The notes below the pieces were generated by a model. It was not told the DNA's origin and searched no databases. It worked only from the letters and a program-made list of their open reading frames with translations. A DNA stretch of 39,918 nucleotides from Cytophagales bacterium (lineage in GTDB: Bacteria > Bacteroidota > Bacteroidia > Cytophagales > Spirosomataceae): assembly GCA_013298865.1 (NCBI GenBank), contig JAAFJL010000028.1, positions 1 through 39,918 on the forward strand, written 5' to 3'. Made by a program: the position numbers and the translations under genes. Shown one piece after another: positions 7,748-15,815 of the stretch; position 1 is the first letter of the stretch; each line of letters starts with the position of its first letter.

Positions 7748-9025
7748 CTACTTTCCTCCAACAACAACTTCTGTTAAAGAGTCAATTTGGAGGTATTTAT
7801 TAGCTGCTTCTAAAATATCAATATCGGTCACTTCCAGAATTTTTGGGATGTACTGCTCGTAAAAATCAAGAGAAAGTTTTTCGCCCACCACAACTTTGTA
7901 TCGGTCTGCAATGTCGAAAGGTGTTCCCAAAGAACCTGCAAAAGAACCTGCCATGTAGTTTTTTACTGTTTGAAGTTCGTCTGCTGGGACTAATTTTGTT
8001 TGTAAAATAGTAATCTCTTTGTGAATTTCGTCTAAAGTTTGTTGCGTATTCGCCTTCTTTACATCTGTACCGACAATAAAATATCCTGCCTGAGCAAAAG
8101 GAGCAACGTTTGATGAAATTCCGTAAGTCAACCCTTTTTCTTCTCGAATATTTTTCATTAACCTTGACCCAAAATACCCTCCAAAAACTTCATTCAAAAG
8201 TAACATTTTGAAATAATCTGGGTCAGTCCTACGCATCATCACTTTGCCCAAACGAATAGAAGATTGCATCGCTTTGGTTTTTTCGATTAGAATAGATTTT
8301 TCACTAAAAAAACTATTGGTAAGTGACTGGTTATGAGATTGTTTAGTAAATTTCTCTTTCCCTAAAAAAGTTTCCACCAACTCAATATCTTGTGCTGAAA
8401 CCTTACCAGAAAGAAAAATTCTAAAGGTTTTTCCTTGCCAGTTTTGCTGATAAAAATCTAAAATATGTTGTCTCGAAATCTCCGCAATTGCTTCTTCAGT
8501 CAGGTAATTTCCGTACGGATGATTTACTCCAAAAATATTTTTTCTCAAAACTTGTCCAGCCACAAAAGCACTTTTTTCTTGGTTGACTCTTAGGGTTTGC
8601 AGTTGAATATTTTTGAAATTCTCAACTTCATTTTCAGGAAAAGTAGCATCATTCAGAATCTCTTGAACCATTGGTAAAACCTTATGCAGATGTTTCGACA
8701 AGGAATAAACAGTAAGATTGGCACGGTCTAAACCATGTCCATTCTCAGAGAAAGCCCCAAACTGATCAAAATACTCGCTGATTTCTTGTGAAGTTCTTTT
8801 GCTCGTTCCTTCACACAACATTTTGGCGGTAAACATCGAAATCCCATTTTGGGTATCATACCAAGCACCTGCATCAAAACTTAATTCTATTTTCAGCACG
8901 GGTTGTTCTCCTGCATTAATAATGTACAAAGGAATCCCGTTCGAGAGTGTTCTAATTTCTAATTGAGGAATGTTAATCTGTTTAACTGCCTGAAAATCAG
9001 GCATCAAAGTTCTGTCTAAGGTCAT
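7748..9025 (-). CDS. M16 (insulinase-like) family protein, apparently non-catalytic
   Basis: 425 residues with the two-lobed M16 fold. At the place of the zinc motif HxxEH the sequence reads 'GISMFTAKMLCEGT' (about residues 61-74), with neither the histidines nor the first glutamate. The second-lobe signature 'GSRLMKNIREEKGLTYG' is intact, with Arg294 and Tyr301 that contact substrate in the partner subunits of this family. This pattern fits the inactive half of a heterodimeric M16 protease. No signal peptide is seen, so it is probably cytoplasmic. Catalytic M16 partners are commonly encoded next door; here the neighbours are porV and a CBS gene. The ATG at 9025 is used; an internal Met at 9004 is possible. 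Confidence 0.85.
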   Translation of the reverse strand: MTLDRTLMPDFQAVKQINIPQLEIRTLSNGIPLYIINAGEQPVLKIELSFDAGAWYDTQNGISMFTAKMLCEGTSKRTSQEISEYFDQFGAFSENGHGLDRANLTVYSLSKHLHKVLPMVQEILNDATFPENEVENFKNIQLQTLRVNQEKSAFVAGQVLRKNIFGVNHPYGNYLTEEAIAEISRQHILDFYQQNWQGKTFRIFLSGKVSAQDIELVETFLGKEKFTKQSHNQSLTNSFFSEKSILIEKTKAMQSSIRLGKVMMRRTDPDYFKMLLLNEVFGGYFGSRLMKNIREEKGLTYGISSNVAPFAQAGYFIVGTDVKKANTQQTLDEIHKEITILQTKLVPADELQTVKNYMAGSFAGSLGTPFDIADRYKVVVGEKLSLDFYEQYIPKILEVTDIDILEAANKYLQIDSLTEVVVGGK

Positions 9026-9060
9026 ATATGGTTTGATTGGTAACTATTAGTAACGGGACT

Positions 9061-9105
9061 AAAAAAAGATAGATGACACTTCCTTAGAAATATCATCTAT
9101 CTTTT
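9061..9105 (-). terminator. Intrinsic terminator after porV
   Basis: The stem AAAAGATAGATGA / TCATCTATCTTTT (13 bp, perfect) is followed on the minus strand by a run of seven T. It lies 27 bases after the porV stop codon. Confidence 0.85.
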
Positions 9106-9131
9106 AAACTCTGTAATGTATAAAAAAGTTC

Positions 9132-10346
9132 TTATTTCAAATCTGAACCTGGCGATGCTTTCGGAGCAGAATCAAGATTTGCAGAAAGTGTCAATCTCAA
9201 TGTATTTGCTAAAGGGCTTCCACCAGATGTTGGGAACAAATAAGCAAAGTCAATTGCATATTTTTTCTCTAATTTAAAACCAACTCCAGCAGTAACATAT
9301 TTACGATTACCTTTCATTTGGCTTTCGTTGAAATATCCTGTACGAATGGCAAACATATCGTTGTAAACATATTCAGCACCAAATGACATTGTGAATTCTT
9401 TAATTTCTTCACCAAATCCGTCTGGAGCGTCACCGAATGAACCAAAAATTCCACTCAATGCTGTTACGTTTGCAGGGTCAGTTCCTTTTACTACTTTGTT
9501 ATTTGCATCTCTCAACGGAGGCGTTGGTACCATCATTTTGTTCAAATCTAAAGTAAGCAATAACTTGCTGTGTGCGTCTAATGTACGGATTGCAGCTGCA
9601 CCCAATTTCAAGTTGGTTGGAATAAAGTTTTTCTCTACACCACCATAAGAAACCTGACCACTGATATTTGAAATCATTGCTCCGTAAGTATAGTTCCAAG
9701 GCTTGTCACGCTTAGAATTATAGAAAATTGATACATCCGCAGCAACTGTTGATGCTGGTTTTGTAGCAACACCTACACTACCACCTCCTTGATAATTGCC
9801 TAATAAATTGGAATTCAGATACTTAACTGTTACACCCAAAGATAATTTCTCTGATAATTTACGAGCATAAGTTCCTGAAACAGAATATTCTTTTGAATTA
9901 TAATTTCCGTTTGGAGTTCCGTTTTCAAGAGTTGCTTGGAACAAACCTTGGTCAAAATAATTGACTACTAAACCAAACGCTTGATTCTTGTCAATTTTCT
10001 TGTAACCTGCCAAATTGTAAAGTGCCATGTCTGGTACTAAGTTTCTCAACCAAGGGGTGTAAGAAATACCGACTCCAAGGTTTTTTTCAGCAACAGCAAT
10101 TTTTGCTGGATTCCAGTAAAGAGAATAGACATCGTTTGCACTTGCAACACCTGCGTCACCCATTGCGGCTGCACGGGCATCAGGCGAGATTGCCAAAAAT
10201 AACATAGTTGGCGTAGGAATACGACCTTCGTTAACTTGTCCGTTGACAGTCGTACTTCCTTGTGCAAAAGCATAGTTAGAAGAAAATGCGACGAACAACA
10301 TTAGAGTTGCTTTCAGAACGGGAGTAATGTTTTTAATCATTGTCAT
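9132..10346 (-). CDS. porV: Type IX secretion outer-membrane protein PorV (LptO)
   Basis: 404 residues. The N-terminal signal peptide ends at 'SSNYAFAQ'. The body is an FadL-like outer-membrane beta-barrel, beginning with the PorV/PorQ-type motif 'ISPDARAAAMGDAGVASANDVYSLYWNPAK' split here as ISPDARAAAMGDAG followed by SLYWNPAK, and rich in alternating aromatic/polar strands; it ends in a lysine after a linker. PorV shuttles secreted clients from the type IX translocon to PorU, which cleaves the sorting domain and attaches the protein to the surface. It is directly downstream of porU, the arrangement known from Porphyromonas and Flavobacterium. A TTTG-N21-TACTTTTG promoter candidate lies in the 143-base spacer, so it may also be transcribed alone. 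Confidence 0.95.
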   Translation of the reverse strand: MTMIKNITPVLKATLMLFVAFSSNYAFAQGSTTVNGQVNEGRIPTPTMLFLAISPDARAAAMGDAGVASANDVYSLYWNPAKIAVAEKNLGVGISYTPWLRNLVPDMALYNLAGYKKIDKNQAFGLVVNYFDQGLFQATLENGTPNGNYNSKEYSVSGTYARKLSEKLSLGVTVKYLNSNLLGNYQGGGSVGVATKPASTVAADVSIFYNSKRDKPWNYTYGAMISNISGQVSYGGVEKNFIPTNLKLGAAAIRTLDAHSKLLLTLDLNKMMVPTPPLRDANNKVVKGTDPANVTALSGIFGSFGDAPDGFGEEIKEFTMSFGAEYVYNDMFAIRTGYFNESQMKGNRKYVTAGVGFKLEKKYAIDFAYLFPTSGGSPLANTLRLTLSANLDSAPKASPGSDLK

Positions 10347-10430
10347 TGTTAAGGTTATTATTTATTCAGATTTCTGGTTTGTTAAACGTCAATGTTCTAA
10401 ACCTTTTAAACATTGAGAAAGGCATCTCTT

Positions 10431-10463
10431 CAAAAGTAATAAATTTTAATGGTTTCCAGCAAA
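10431..10463 (-). promoter_or_regulatory. Promoter candidate for porV
   Basis: On the minus strand TTTG (10463-10460), 21 bases, then TACTTTTG (10438-10431) matches the Bacteroidota -33/-7 pattern. The leader to the ATG at 10346 would be about 75-80 bases. Confidence 0.5.
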
Positions 10464-10489
10464 CTATTAAGCAAATACTTCTACTATAA

Positions 10490-13400
10490 TTATTTAACGG
10501 AAGAAAATTTACCAAAACCTTTTGCTTGATAGCTACTCGTGAGAGAATTTGCAAAAATAAAATAAAAATAGTTGCCAGTAGCCAAATTTGGTAAATCTTC
10601 TTGGACATTCCATTTAATGGCATCTAAAGGAGAATTTGCACGATAAACAATTTGGTTAATTTGCTTTATTTTTCTACCAATTCCGTCGAATACTATTATC
10701 TCAACATCAAGGTCTTCACTTGGGCGGTCATGTTCAAATCTAAAAGTAGTAAACTGACTGACTGGATTAGGATAATTGAGAACATTTCTGAGAGAAGTCT
10801 GTTTTTTAGCTACACTAAAATCCAACGTTTTCTCGGACGAATTATTGTAAGTATCCCAAATTTTTATTTTTAATTGATGTTTACCTTCTGGTAGGTTATA
10901 TAAAGGATAATTAATTGTTCCTTTTTGATACGAATTTTGCTCTAATTGTATGTTCGGATTCAAGATAATTTGCAAAGTATCATTCAGCGTTGCCGTTGAC
11001 TGATGCCCCAAACCATCTGTTGCCAAGTTGATTCCGTTTTCATCAAAAAAATCAATAATCATCAATGGATTTTGGTCTGTTTCATTGCCATCTTTAAAAT
11101 TTCTATCGTTCAAAAACACTTTGATTGCTGGCGGAGTATTGTCAGGTGCTACATTATTTATTGCCCCACCAATAATCGGATTATATCCTCCGTTGGCATC
11201 GAAAGTTTGGTCATTGCTTTGGGCATAAAATAAGATTTTCCCTTCGCCAAATTGATAATTAATGTCTTTCGGAACGATAAATTCAAATTTAAAAACCCCC
11301 GATTTTACAGCAACTTTTCCTTTATACAGTAGATTTTGGTATTGTTGATATGCCAATTTTTGTCCAAAATAACCCAATGTATTCAACTTTGTCTCTTTAT
11401 CGAAAATATCAATATCCACCACTCCATTAAAGTTTTCCAAACGTTTTGATGCATCAAAATTCCTAATCTCGCCCTCGATAAAAACTTTTTGTAAAGCTTT
11501 TAAAGTATCAGATTCTCCAAGAGCTTTTCCATTAATTTTAGATATAACTACTTGGTTTTCAGGATAATTTAATCGCATGGATGGGTCGCCCAAGAGTGCA
11601 AAATTACGATTATAGACATCCGCAAAACTATTGTTCTTTGTCTGAATCATGACATCTCCTAATCGAGGTAATTGTCCATTTTTTTTCTGAAAAACTGCTC
11701 TGTAAAACGCATCGTTCAATAAGTAATTTGAACTCTGAAAAACTGGTCGAGTTGTTGTCAATAAAGCAATTGCCCCACCTCTCGGATTAAGTATCATTAA
11801 TTCTGCACCTGATACCTGATTGGGGTCGTCATAACGTCCAAACTGGCAAGTTGCCGTAACCATCAATGACAATCTTTCTGCGTTTTGGAGTCCACTTATT
11901 TCTGGTAAAGTAAAAATCTTTTCATCCGTCAAACCTGACTCCGAACCATGTCCGTTGTAATTAATAATCAATGAACCATCTCTAAAAGTTTTCAGCAAGG
12001 CACTCTGGGCAGCAGGGCAAGTTTTGCTCGTAGCAGGAGGAACTTGGGGGTAAGCGTCTAAGTAAATTTTATCAACCTTAAAATTTCTATTTTGTCGGTA
12101 CAATTGTTTCGAGAAATCCTCTGCATCCGACTGGTGAATATTTCCGTCGCCATCATCAGCTACGAAAGTGACTTTGTTTCGCCAATTGCCTAAAGTTTTT
12201 TGCGGATTTGCATACTCTATTAGTTTATCAACTACCTCTTTTGCTTCAGAAATACGCTTTACGGGTAGTCGCCCAATACCAATTTCGAGCGTATGATTCA
12301 CATAATTTGTTCCCTCTTGCCAAGTTCCTTCTGAGTTTTCCAAGAAACCAAAATAGTCGTCAGATGAATATGTTTTCAATGGATTCAAAGATTCAATACT
12401 CTCATATACAGGCACATAGATTTGTTTTGTAGTTTCATCTACAACCTTTGACCGCTTTTTATAATCGAAGGAAGCATCCCCAAAAAGCAATAAATACTTC
12501 AATTTCTGGGGGTTACTATCATAGAGGTATTTCATGAAATCTCGAATGGCAGTAACATCTTGTCTGCCAGAAGAAAATTCATTGTAAATTTCCTGCGTTG
12601 TTGCTACCAATACGGAAAGTTTATCATTTTCTCTTCTAAATTTTGCTAAACGATTGGCTTCATTTCTCAAAATCTCCGAAGTAACAATTACTAAATCTGG
12701 CGTAACTTGTGCATGAAGATTCTGAGTATTGATTTTTTGTAAAGAGCTAATCGTCAAAAAGTTATCATTTTTGAAAACGATAAATTCTTGCAGGTTATTC
12801 AGACTTACGCCAAAACGTGCTTGTTGGTTTGAAATTTCTAAAATTTGTTTTTGAGGACGAAGCGGATTGGTCAAATTCCAGACTGTTACGGGCTGAGTAA
12901 TACCCCCAATTATAAAGTTATTGGATGTACTTTCTAATGTTCTGAAATGGGTCTGATTGCCAAAAAGTTTGAGATTCCTTTTGGCAGAAATCCTGAGAAA
13001 ATCTAAATATCCAGCACCAGATGCTTGGTTTTTTCGGTCGAAATTAATGCCAACTTTGAAGTTATTTCCGTCTGCAAAATCAGCAGAATTTACTGTAAAA
13101 CTTCCAGCAGAAAACGCTCCTTTGTTACCGTAACGCTCAACAGGAGTTGCTTTAGTTGAGAGTTTGCCAAGCGACTTTTTATTGAATGAAAATGAGAACT
13201 CAGAACTTACTGGTAAAGATGCAAGTGTCTGAAAGTCAAATCTTAACGAGCTATTTGGCACTAAATCTGTCAGGTTAAAATCAAAGATTTTTTCTGTTCC
13301 GAATAAGGCTTCGTCGAACCATTCTCTACCTGAACCTGCATCTGGTATGGGCGTAAGAATATTTACTACGTCTTTTTCGTAAAATACAAAATCATCGTAG

Positions 13401-13882
13401 CTTGTCACATCTTTTTTACCAGTTACAGAAGCCACATCTCTTACCCGAAGCCCAAGGGTATCCGAAATCGTTAAAAAATAAAAAGTAGTGTCAGAATAAA
13501 TATTAGTTTGGTGAATAAAATTGCCATTTTCTAACTGAAAAGTATGCGGACTTTGTCCGTAAAATAATAGATAATCTTGGGCGTCAAACTTCCCGTCATT
13601 TTCTCCTTCAATCGTAATCGCATTTTCAATTAAATCATTCGGGCGTTTTTCAGCATTTGATTGGGCTAACATTTTACCACCATTTCCATAAAAACGAATT
13701 TTCCGAGGGTCGATTTGAGCAGGATTCAAACCAGAATTTTGTAGTGTATTAAAGTCAATTTTATAAACCCCGCTCTGTGTCACGCCAATTTTTAACCATG
13801 TACCTTTCGATAGCACAGAATTTTGGGCATCACAGACCATCGAGATAACCCAAAAGAAGAATATGTAACTGATTTTTTTCAA
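10490..13882 (-). CDS. porU: Type IX secretion sortase PorU (C25 gingipain-like)
   Basis: About 1130 residues. A C25 cysteine-peptidase domain sits in the middle third: catalytic His in 'NYNGHGSESGLTDE' and Cys in 'TATCQFGRYDDPNQ' about 35 residues later. An Ig-like region and a C-terminal sorting-domain-like stretch follow ('LNYPNPVSQFTTFRFEHD', 'VFDGIGRKI'). PorU removes the C-terminal sorting domain of type IX clients and links them to A-LPS at the cell surface; its partner porV follows. Start choice is uncertain: a TTG at 13882 gives a compact signal peptide (KKISYIFFFWVISMVCDAQ), whereas the first ATG (13966) lies in the centre of a 161-bp palindrome and would add 28 residues encoded by that element. 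Confidence 0.93.
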   Translation of the reverse strand: MKKISYIFFFWVISMVCDAQNSVLSKGTWLKIGVTQSGVYKIDFNTLQNSGLNPAQIDPRKIRFYGNGGKMLAQSNAEKRPNDLIENAITIEGENDGKFDAQDYLLFYGQSPHTFQLENGNFIHQTNIYSDTTFYFLTISDTLGLRVRDVASVTGKKDVTSYDDFVFYEKDVVNILTPIPDAGSGREWFDEALFGTEKIFDFNLTDLVPNSSLRFDFQTLASLPVSSEFSFSFNKKSLGKLSTKATPVERYGNKGAFSAGSFTVNSADFADGNNFKVGINFDRKNQASGAGYLDFLRISAKRNLKLFGNQTHFRTLESTSNNFIIGGITQPVTVWNLTNPLRPQKQILEISNQQARFGVSLNNLQEFIVFKNDNFLTISSLQKINTQNLHAQVTPDLVIVTSEILRNEANRLAKFRRENDKLSVLVATTQEIYNEFSSGRQDVTAIRDFMKYLYDSNPQKLKYLLLFGDASFDYKKRSKVVDETTKQIYVPVYESIESLNPLKTYSSDDYFGFLENSEGTWQEGTNYVNHTLEIGIGRLPVKRISEAKEVVDKLIEYANPQKTLGNWRNKVTFVADDGDGNIHQSDAEDFSKQLYRQNRNFKVDKIYLDAYPQVPPATSKTCPAAQSALLKTFRDGSLIINYNGHGSESGLTDEKIFTLPEISGLQNAERLSLMVTATCQFGRYDDPNQVSGAELMILNPRGGAIALLTTTRPVFQSSNYLLNDAFYRAVFQKKNGQLPRLGDVMIQTKNNSFADVYNRNFALLGDPSMRLNYPENQVVISKINGKALGESDTLKALQKVFIEGEIRNFDASKRLENFNGVVDIDIFDKETKLNTLGYFGQKLAYQQYQNLLYKGKVAVKSGVFKFEFIVPKDINYQFGEGKILFYAQSNDQTFDANGGYNPIIGGAINNVAPDNTPPAIKVFLNDRNFKDGNETDQNPLMIIDFFDENGINLATDGLGHQSTATLNDTLQIILNPNIQLEQNSYQKGTINYPLYNLPEGKHQLKIKIWDTYNNSSEKTLDFSVAKKQTSLRNVLNYPNPVSQFTTFRFEHDRPSEDLDVEIIVFDGIGRKIKQINQIVYRANSPLDAIKWNVQEDLPNLATGNYFYFIFANSLTSSYQAKGFGKFSSVK

Positions 13883-13884
13883 AT

Positions 13885-14045
13885 AGACTTCCTGCAAAAG
13901 TGTTTTATGATTGAAAAATATTAGATTTTCGAGCGAAAATTGAGAAAATTTTGAAAAGTGTAGCATCGCTACGGTTGAAAAATTTACTCAGTTTGTAGCC
14001 GAAAAGGTATTGTTTTTCGACTTAAAACATTTTCGCAGGAAGTCT
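13885..14045. repeat. Palindromic element, family 2, long copy
   Basis: A 161-bp imperfect palindrome bounded by AGACTTCCTGC and GCAGGAAGTCT, centred on GTAGC-ATC-GCTAC near 13965; inner segments also pair (AAATTGAGAAAATTTT opposite an inverted AAACTGAGTAAATTTT). Outside each end the bases read TA (left ...AAATAGACTT, right ...AGTCTAATG), which would fit a TA target duplication if the ends are GACTTCC/GGAAGTC. It ends three bases from the likely porU start codon. It has no gene of its own. Confidence 0.8.
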
Positions 14046-14079
14046 AATGCTATAATTTTATTTTCCTGAATAATGAACA

Positions 14080-14688
14080 TCAAACATCGGGTATCGAAAC
14101 CAACGCATTACCCAAAACTACGTACCTTTTACCTGTCCTGCAATCTGTACAAAGATACCTTTTTCGCCTGAGTTCCCCTTTCTGAAAAAGTTGACCATTC
14201 AAGATAAATTTTGTATTGATTTCGAGGCTTTCTAAAGTGATTCCCGTTTGTCCTAAATCAAAAGTTCGCAAAGCATTCACCAAATCTGTATTACCAACTG
14301 TTGAAGCAGAAGGGTTTTCTAAATATTTTTGCAAAGGAGTTAAAATACTGATAGGTAGCACGTTATCGTTTAGGATTGGTTCAAAAGTTTTCTTAAAATT
14401 CCGTTTCCATTCAATTCCGTGCGGATCTGGTTTATTACCATATTGTTCAAAAGTGACTAAATGAGCTACTTCATGAATGTACGTAACTAAGAACGAATAA
14501 GAATTCAAATTAGCGTTCACCGTCACAACATGACCCCTATCTTTTCGGTAAGAATAATCCCCCAATTTCGTTTGACGAGGTTTTGTAATTTTAAAGTAGA
14601 ATTTATGTTTTTCCCAAAGTTGGTAGCAATATGCCACGGACGGTTCAGGAAGGTATTTTTCAAAAATGGCAATACTGTTTTTTTGCAT
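14080..14688 (-). CDS. SprT-like zinc metalloprotein
   Basis: 202 residues. The zinc motif HEVAH (His72, Glu73, His76) lies in 'VTYIHEVAHLVTFEQYG', followed by 'DPHGIEWKRNFK', the layout of the SprT-like family. A short C-terminal zinc-ribbon-like segment 'YLCTDCRTGKRY' has only one CxxC pair. Eukaryotic SPRTN members cut DNA-crosslinked proteins; the role of bacterial SprT-like proteins is poorly defined. It is cytoplasmic by lack of a signal. The gene precedes porU on the same strand but is separated from it by the long palindrome, so co-transcription is doubtful. Confidence 0.85.
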   Translation of the reverse strand: MQKNSIAIFEKYLPEPSVAYCYQLWEKHKFYFKITKPRQTKLGDYSYRKDRGHVVTVNANLNSYSFLVTYIHEVAHLVTFEQYGNKPDPHGIEWKRNFKKTFEPILNDNVLPISILTPLQKYLENPSASTVGNTDLVNALRTFDLGQTGITLESLEINTKFILNGQLFQKGELRRKRYLCTDCRTGKRYVVLGNALVSIPDV

Positions 14689-14723
14689 TACTTTATTTAA
14701 TTAGATACTTAGACAAAAATAAA

Positions 14724-14753
14724 GCCCCTACTCGGATTTATCAGAGTAGGGGC
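14724..14753. terminator. Hairpin (GCCCCTACTC stem)
   Basis: GCCCCTACTC and GAGTAGGGGC form a perfect 10-bp GC-rich stem with a 10-base loop. It follows the terminator of the small lipoprotein gene and precedes the SprT-like gene on the minus strand; TTTATTTTTG follows on that strand, so it can act as a second terminator. Confidence 0.65.
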
Positions 14754-14756
14754 AAT

Positions 14757-14785
14757 AAAAAAGTCCCAACTTGTGGGACTTTTTT
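14757..14785 (-). terminator. Intrinsic terminator of the small lipoprotein gene
   Basis: AAAAAAGTCCCA and TGGGACTTTTTT pair perfectly over 12 bases with a 5-base loop, giving a U-run on the minus strand 25 bases after the stop codon. Confidence 0.8.
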
Positions 14786-14809
14786 AATTTCTTTCGAGAA
14801 AGATACTGA

Positions 14810-14992
14810 TTACTTCTTAGTAGTATCAGCTGGAGCCATAGTTGTGTCAACTGCAGCAGTATCTGCTGGAGCCATTGCTGAATCTACAACAGCAGCAGCT
14901 GAATCAGCCATACCTTCTGCTTTTTTCTCTCCTGAACAAGCAGCCAATGACATCATTGCAACTGCGAACGCTAATGTGAATACTTTCTTCAT
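14810..14992 (-). CDS. Small Ala/Asp/Thr-rich lipoprotein
   Basis: 60 residues. A clear lipoprotein signal (MKKVFTLAFAVAMMSLAAC, lipobox LAAC) leaves a mature chain of about 42 residues, almost all Ala, Asp, Thr, Ser, Met and Pro, with the unit MAPADT present twice and a KK end. It should be a short, disordered acidic envelope lipoprotein. It has an excellent promoter (TTTG-N20-TAACTTTG), an A/G-rich stretch before the ATG, and a strong terminator, so it is likely a well-expressed single-gene unit. No family function can be named. Confidence 0.8.
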   Translation of the reverse strand: MKKVFTLAFAVAMMSLAACSGEKKAEGMADSAAAVVDSAMAPADTAAVDTTMAPADTTKK

Positions 14993-15025
14993 TTCCTTTT
15001 TGTGTGGTGTTTAAGGTTGATGTTG

Positions 15026-15057
15026 CAAAGTTATGTGCAATTTTAATATCCTACAAA
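15026..15057 (-). promoter_or_regulatory. Strong Bacteroidota-type promoter
   Basis: On the minus strand TTTG (15057-15054), 20 bases, TAACTTTG (15033-15026) is an exact match to the TTTG/TAnnTTTG pattern. The leader to the ATG at 14992 would be roughly 25 bases. Confidence 0.75.
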
Positions 15058-15169
15058 TATTTGAAAAGAAATTTTAAGTATTTTTTAATAATTGATAAAA
15101 ATTCTTTAAAATAGTGCAATAAATAATGGAATAATACAATAAATAGCTTTAATTTTTGATTGAATATTA

Positions 15170-15210
15170 AATGAAAGCCCTTAATTTTTCAAAAATTAAG
15201 GGCTTTCATT
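15170..15210 (-). terminator. Terminator after the gtrA-type gene
   Basis: A 41-base near-perfect palindrome (20-base arms around a single C) starting AATGAAAGCCCTTAA lies 19 bases after the stop codon at 15230. It could serve both strands, but only a minus-strand gene abuts it. Confidence 0.75.
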
Positions 15211-15229
15211 TCTTGAATAAGTTATATTT

Positions 15230-15712
15230 CTACCTGATAATTGCTTTGAGACGATCATAAAATCCTGTGCTTTTGAAAGTAAAGGTTTTATGAAGAATAT
15301 AATTGAAGACAAAACTAAAACCCATTCCCACAACTTGGCATCCTAATTCGTTGATATTGATAGGTTCTTTTTTGAATGAAGGAGAATATTGAAATTGACC
15401 AAAATGGGTATTTACAAATTTTAAAGAAACTACAGCAAAGAAAATTGTGATTCCCCAAGAGCCTGTTGCTACCAGTAAGAATTTAATCATTTCTCGGCGT
15501 GTTTGATTACTATTGCGGGCATCGAATGCAAACATTTTTGTCAGGATAAAACCTGCAAAAAATGCAATCACATAGGCGAGTGACACAGACGTACTATAAC
15601 TGACATATTTTCTGAGTAAGCTACCCACGAGAATTTGAATCAACGCTCCTGAACCTGCCACCAAAAAATAGGCAATTAAATCTTTTTTATTAAGAAGTTG
15701 AGTTTTTGACAA
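15230..15712 (-). CDS. GtrA-family membrane protein
   Basis: 160 residues with four transmembrane helices (about 12-32, 38-60, 76-98 and 122-145) and family motifs 'FLVAGSGALIQILVGSLL' and 'YVIAFFAGFILTKMFAF', ending in 'VFNYILHKTFTF'. GtrA proteins are thought to flip polyprenyl-phosphate-linked sugars across the inner membrane for cell-surface glycosylation. The only start seen in this frame is a TTG at 15712, preceded by a threefold TTTTCAAA repeat. It follows nuoN by about 100 bases, but its likely functional partners are the GtrB-like genes at 36-39.7 kb. Confidence 0.85.
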   Translation of the reverse strand: MSKTQLLNKKDLIAYFLVAGSGALIQILVGSLLRKYVSYSTSVSLAYVIAFFAGFILTKMFAFDARNSNQTRREMIKFLLVATGSWGITIFFAVVSLKFVNTHFGQFQYSPSFKKEPININELGCQVVGMGFSFVFNYILHKTFTFKSTGFYDRLKAIIR

Positions 15713-15714
15713 TG

Positions 15715-15738
15715 TTTGAAAATTTGAAAACTTGAAAA
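15715..15738. repeat. Threefold TTTGAAAA octamer
   Basis: TTTGAAAA, TTTGAAAA, CTTGAAAA in tandem, in the 5' leader of the GtrA-type gene (minus strand). The same octamer triplet occurs at 22577-22600 in front of the exonuclease gene. Confidence 0.7.
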
Positions 15739-15815
15739 TTCGTCAATATCAAATGAGTTGTCAACCCAATCTAATTGCCTAATTATCAGATAATTATAAT
15801 TGAAAATAAAGAAAT

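Noticed and set aside
14631..15014. 127-codon plus-strand open frame
   Set aside because: It runs antisense over the start of the SprT-like gene, two terminators and the small lipoprotein; its alanine-rich composition mirrors the lipoprotein codons on the other strand.
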